Shown here in pieces: positions 60,050-64,000 of a stretch of 64,000 nt of DNA. Under the pieces are notes generated by a model that saw nothing but the letters and a program-made list of their open reading frames with translations, ran no database searches and was not told where the DNA came from. How positions within the stretch are numbered: position 1 is the first letter of the stretch; every line of letters starts with the position of its first letter. The stretch comes from Thuidium tamariscinum (lineage: Eukaryota > Streptophyta > Bryopsida > Hypnales > Thuidiaceae), in the NCBI GenBank assembly GCA_947034885.2, contig OX344754.2:6517001-6581000 (forward strand), written 5' to 3'. A program made the translations under genes and the position numbers.

Positions 60050-62580
60050 TACTGTGTGAGAAAAATATTCCTGCTAGGCCTAAATGAGGTATGAAATTCT
60101 ACTTTTTTGCGTTTTCACTTTAAGTATAAGTGGTGAAGCTCCTATTAGTTGTAATTCACATATCCTACATGGATAGCTTTACTTACCACTCCTTCACTCA
60201 TATAAAGAGCTTTTCTTCTTACCTTCTAGCACACAAAATCATGTAAATGGTTTTATTAATGTAAATGACACAAAAGCTATTTAATTGGTTTAATTTGTTA
60301 ATTAAACATTGTATACTTTGCTATATTGCATTTTGTTGCTTTAGATGAGATTTAGCTACATAACAAGAAAGTGAGACCCTTGATTGTGGCGAATATGGGA
60401 ATTGTGCTACAATAGTGTGATATCAATGTTGTGATGTGGCCAAACTTTGACCAAGCCAAATAGTAATATTTATTATCTTGACAACTAGTCACTCTTTTAG
60501 AGCAAGGCAAATAGGCTTGAAAGTTGAAGTTGTTTCACAAAAGAGCAATCCTCAAGCTCTTCTAATCAATTGCAAAGAAAATCTTCAACCTACAAACAAA
60601 ACAACACAAAAATGCTAGATAAGAGTGAGTAACTTTAACCTTGAAGTGTACCAACATCCAACTTCTCGCGATGTACAAATTGAAACTCTAATTTATTTTT
60701 CATTACAACTTGGATGAAAGTCATCCTAATTCTTAGAGATACTTTCTGAAGTTGTTGTCCTATCCAAGGATTAGATTTGGTGTCATTAGAATACATATTT
60801 TTCTAAAATTACAAGTGTGGAAGATTGTCAAATGGTTGACAAAGCCAAAATTGCATTGACTCTAATTCAAATATAGAATTGCAAAAATAAAGTCATAGAA
60901 TCAAAGAATACAAAAATTCCAAAAAATCACCATGTGAAGAAAACCTCATTTCAAAACCAATACAACAAAACGTACCCAAAAAAGACAATATTTTGCTTGT
61001 AATTGAATTTAGAAGGAAAATCTGAATTTTTCCTTTCAAAATTTATACAAAATATTGGTAATAGCATTGGTAAATGTAACCATATAGATAGAATCTACAA
61101 TAAAGGATTTTGGTCATGAATAGTATTTTGGTTTCCAATGAATACTTTTGAATTTTTTTTTAAACTTGATGATTTAGATGGATTCAAAAAGGATGATTTT
61201 TTATGGAAACCAACTTGTTTTTATTTTTTACAGGGTTGACCCTTAAACACTAAGCTAGTGTCTGTGGTAATCGTGAATTTTGATACCATGAGATTCATTT
61301 GTTCAAAAAAAATTCAAAAGCACTTGTTGGAAGTCAAAGCACAATAGAAGATCTTTCCTTTCTACCCTTAATTTTGAGGATGAATAGTTGCATTGCTGTC
61401 CTACATAGAGAGATTTCCTCTTGTTCATTGACCAGAATATGGCCTTTGTGTCGTTTATGGGTTAAGGTAGAACCACTCATAACATATCAACACTCCATCA
61501 CCAACCTATAGACTACATTTATTTCTAGTAAGGCTGGAACAAATTTTCAACCAGAGCTTGGAATGCATATATATATATATAACACATGTTCTAAACTAGT
61601 GAGTAAGAAAGTAGGAAGTGATGAACATGAAAGGAATTCTTCAGTGATTGTAATTGAAAGAGTCAGATAGACATTAGATGTAGGTCTACAATACTTTTTG
61701 CCTTTCAAAATTTATAGTAATTTTAGTTCATGTGATAAAATTACCAAAGTTTTTGCAATCCCCATTATTTCTATCATTGCACCCTTGCAAATATTTGCTT
61801 TGCCTTGCACTGTAGGAAATCATGTCTAAAGTACCTTAACACATCCGTTATGGGTGGTTCTACTTTAATCCTAGATTGCCGCCAACGCCATTTTGTAGTA
61901 TTTGGATGATAGTCCAAGGTCATTTGAAGAGGTTAACAATAATTTTTTCATCCATTTTTTTTAATGATCTTTCATGTTGAGTTACAAAGAATATCTTCCA
62001 ATTGAGTTTTTAGTCTAACTAATATGTGTTTTCATGTAGTTGAGAAGTAAGTAAAGAAAATGGATGACAAAATTTGCCATTTTAGTGTATGTTGAGAAAT
62101 TGAGTAAATCTGAAATTTCTCCACAAAAATGATATTTCTTGGGTTGAAGCCCAACTAATGAAATGAAGTTCCTCTACTGTAGTTTCCACTCCAATTGGAA
62201 TTTTGAGAAAATTCGTAATATTTAATATTTTAATGCAATTTGAACTTTGGATGTATTTTCAATGTTTATTGCCTTCTATTTATAGAAGTGCACGAAAATT
62301 AAGTTTACACCATGATGTTTTTCATTGTAATGTACACGCATGGTGAAATTTTCAGATTTTTTGGAGATAAAATTCCGTTTGATATGATTTTTTCTTCACT
62401 TTTTCTTCAAAAATTCTCAGAAAAATCAATTTTCTTCAAAAAAAATCTAAATTTTTTGTGAAGTAGAGAAGACATGTAATTCCATCTCTGAAAAATATAT
62501 TAAAAAGATTTCATACATATCTGGTTCTAAAATGGAAATAAATTGAGTGACAACCAATGAGGCTTGGAATCAGTGGTTAA
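60050..62580. other. AT-rich intergenic stretch with no gene recognised
   Basis: A short (AT)n run lies near 61568-61580. The 70-codon frame at 61299-61511 has no recognisable features. Nothing else was supported. Confidence 0.45.
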
Positions 62581-62850
62581 CTTAAGGTAGGTAAACCCAA
62601 AAGCGCCACTTATTCATACTGAGCCTAGTTCCTGCTTTTAATTAGTTCAAATTTTTATGTAGTCTTGTTGGCAAATGAAAGCGTACCAAAGAACGCAGGA
62701 TTTGGATACCGTATGCAAAAGTTATTAACAGTCAGAGTCTGTTTCTGAAAGTGCCATCTACAGTCTGTGAACATGACTGATTTCGGAAATGTATGTGCAC
62801 TGTAGATGGCACTTTTAGGAACAGGGCACTTTTGGGTGTACCTACCTTAT
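62581..62850 (+). mobile_element. 270-bp MITE with AAGGTAGGTAAACCCAAAAG ends
   Basis: The left end AAGGTAGGTAAACCCAAAAG is matched at the right end, in reverse complement, by AAGGTAGGTACACCCAAAAG. This is an inverted repeat of about 25 bp with one or two mismatches. An inner inverted pair, AGTGCCATCTACAGT and CTGTAGATGGCACTTTT, forms a second stem near 62752-62813. A diverged copy is at 49342-49602. TTAA occurs just outside both sides (about 62578-62581 and 62869-62872), but its role is unclear. Confidence 0.8.
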
Positions 62851-63414
62851 AGGTCCGTCCTTTAAGGGTTAAACTCCCAGACAGAACAAGGGCAGCAGCT
62901 GAGCGGGATACTGTAAACCAGGCCAGCCACCTGCTCAGCAGCTGCCGGCCTTCTGGCCTTCTGCAGCGTCTGGTTCGGAAATGGGGGCCCGTCCTTGCCC
63001 GTCCGACGTCGCAGAGGCAGGGCTTACACCCCCATGTGCGCAGTCCTCGTGTCCAACTTTGGACGTCAGCAGCGCTGCTTCGAACTTACGGAGTAATTGC
63101 GTGCAGTGCCGTGCACCCAATTCTTCGATCTGATGTCTGCAAAGCCTCCTGTGCAGCCACAACTCCACAAACAATCGATCGATCCTCGAGTTTCCCAACT
63201 GCAATCACAAATCCCACATTCGCACAAGATGTACGTGTGGACCCATCGGATCCACAACTCATTAGCAAACATCTACGATTGCATACATCGAAAGCACGAA
63301 AACCAATAGCAGCATGAGCTGAAGCTGGAGCCTGCATTTCGTTTGATGTCTGCGTTCCCAGGATCCACGAATTGCAGCTAGTTCTGTGCTCCGTCGATCG
63401 AGTAGCGGAAGCGA
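62851..63414 (+). promoter_or_regulatory. Upstream region of the UDP-glycosyltransferase gene
   Basis: Base composition changes sharply to GC-rich at about 62,880, marking the gene's leader and promoter. Several overlapping frames on both strands (60-132 codons) have no recognisable protein features. No TATA box could be assigned with confidence. Confidence 0.45.
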
Positions 63415-64000
63415 ATGGCGTCCCCAGCTGTGGTGAGCCAGTGGGCGGATGCACCGCACGTCGTGATAGTCCCGGTGTCCTCATCAGGTCACTTCATCCC
63501 GTTTCTTGCATTCGCGCGGCGTTTGGCAACCGCGGGCGTCGTCGCCACCATCGTCACCTCTGACAAGCATCTCCTGGAGCTTCAAGCTTCCCTCGGGACC
63601 ACGCAAGAAGGCGACCCTCTGCGCATCGTCGGATTGCGTGACAAGACTTCGCTCGAACTCTCCCACAACGAATGGCAGGTGCGCCTGCGGGAGGTTTCAT
63701 CGGAGGAGCGTCGAGTGATCGACCTCTTGGAATCCACCATCGCGGATCTCACCTCGTCGGCGTCGCTAAATCTCGTCGGGGTGCAGCCCGCGACTCCACC
63801 AGTGTGCATTGTACATGACATGTTCGAGTGCTGGCCGCAAGAGGTGGCGGACAGATTGCGGATTCAAAAGCATTTGTTGTACGTGTCCCCTGCCGCGTCG
63901 CTTTCGTGTGCATTGCAGTCGCAGCGTCTCTTCGAAAAAGGCTTGTTTCCCATCACTCGCGGAACGAGAGAGCGAATTTTCGATGAAATTCCCGGTCTCC
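63415..64000 (+). CDS. Family 1 UDP-glycosyltransferase, N-terminal half (open at window edge)
   Basis: Plant UGTs are cytosolic enzymes that transfer sugar from UDP-sugars to small molecules such as phenolics, terpenoids and hormones. The ATG at 63415 is the first after an in-frame TAG at 63403, and the frame is open for 195 codons to the end. HVVIVPVSSSGHFIPFLAFA is the typical first beta strand and loop, with the catalytic histidine at residue 26. ATIVTSDKHLL is the second strand. CIVHDMFECWPQEVADRL carries an aspartate (135) at the place expected for the catalytic partner, followed by the LYVSPAASL block. The C-terminal PSPG sugar-donor box, needed to confirm the family and subgroup, lies beyond the window. 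The acceptor cannot be predicted. Confidence 0.88.
   Translation, partial: MASPAVVSQWADAPHVVIVPVSSSGHFIPFLAFARRLATAGVVATIVTSDKHLLELQASLGTTQEGDPLRIVGLRDKTSLELSHNEWQVRLREVSSEERRVIDLLESTIADLTSSASLNLVGVQPATPPVCIVHDMFECWPQEVADRLRIQKHLLYVSPAASLSCALQSQRLFEKGLFPITRGTRERIFDEIPGL

Noticed and set aside
63036-63821. Overlapping frames on both strands around the UGT start
   Set aside because: The UGT frame from 63415 explains the coding signal downstream; the others overlap it or lie in GC-rich leader DNA without motifs.

Overview
The window is nuclear DNA of a land plant, most likely a bryophyte and probably a moss. It shows intron-rich genes with short GT-AG introns, plant-type versions of eukaryotic housekeeping proteins, GC-richer exons in very AT-rich intergenic DNA, and many short non-autonomous transposons. 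The moss assignment is an inference. No rRNA, tRNA, CRISPR array, organelle gene or intact transposase gene was found.

Layout. (1) 1-5645, minus: SMC5, an SMC5/6 DNA-repair ATPase, cut off by the left edge after about 630 residues. (2) 6355-8590, plus: the mitochondrial Rieske iron-sulfur protein of complex III, head-to-head with SMC5 across 709 bp. (3) 8591-12360: repeats, including a 61-bp tandem array. (4) 13006-22303, minus: VPS53 of the GARP/EARP tethering complex, 25 exons and 834 codons, with an unexplained 190-codon frame beyond its stop. (5) 22304-31835: AT-rich DNA with a hairpin MITE and a 923-bp element flanked by TTAA. (6) 31836-44841: a large inverted duplication. Two 4.5-kb arms, each with a complete eight-exon VAP33/VAP27 gene, diverge from a 3.95-kb AT-rich spacer. 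(7) 44842-52277: MITEs and a roughly 245-bp tandem repeat. (8) 52278-56013, minus: a kinase-less MAD3/BUBR1-type spindle checkpoint protein with two KEN boxes and six ABBA-like motifs. (9) 57196-62850: tandemly placed MITEs, a near-perfect hairpin MITE and AT-rich DNA. (10) 63415-64000, plus: the N-terminal half of a family 1 UDP-glycosyltransferase, open at the right edge.

The genes are ordinary, functionally unrelated nuclear genes: DNA repair, respiration, endosome-to-Golgi tethering, ER contact sites, mitotic checkpoint and small-molecule glycosylation. No operon-like logic or novel multigene system is visible. The most notable items are the palindromic VAP duplication, the expanded APC/C-Cdc20-binding motif array in the MAD3/BUBR1 protein, and at least four families of short inverted-repeat elements. 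Exon joins were chosen by splice signals, reading phase and remembered family conservation; there is no transcript evidence.
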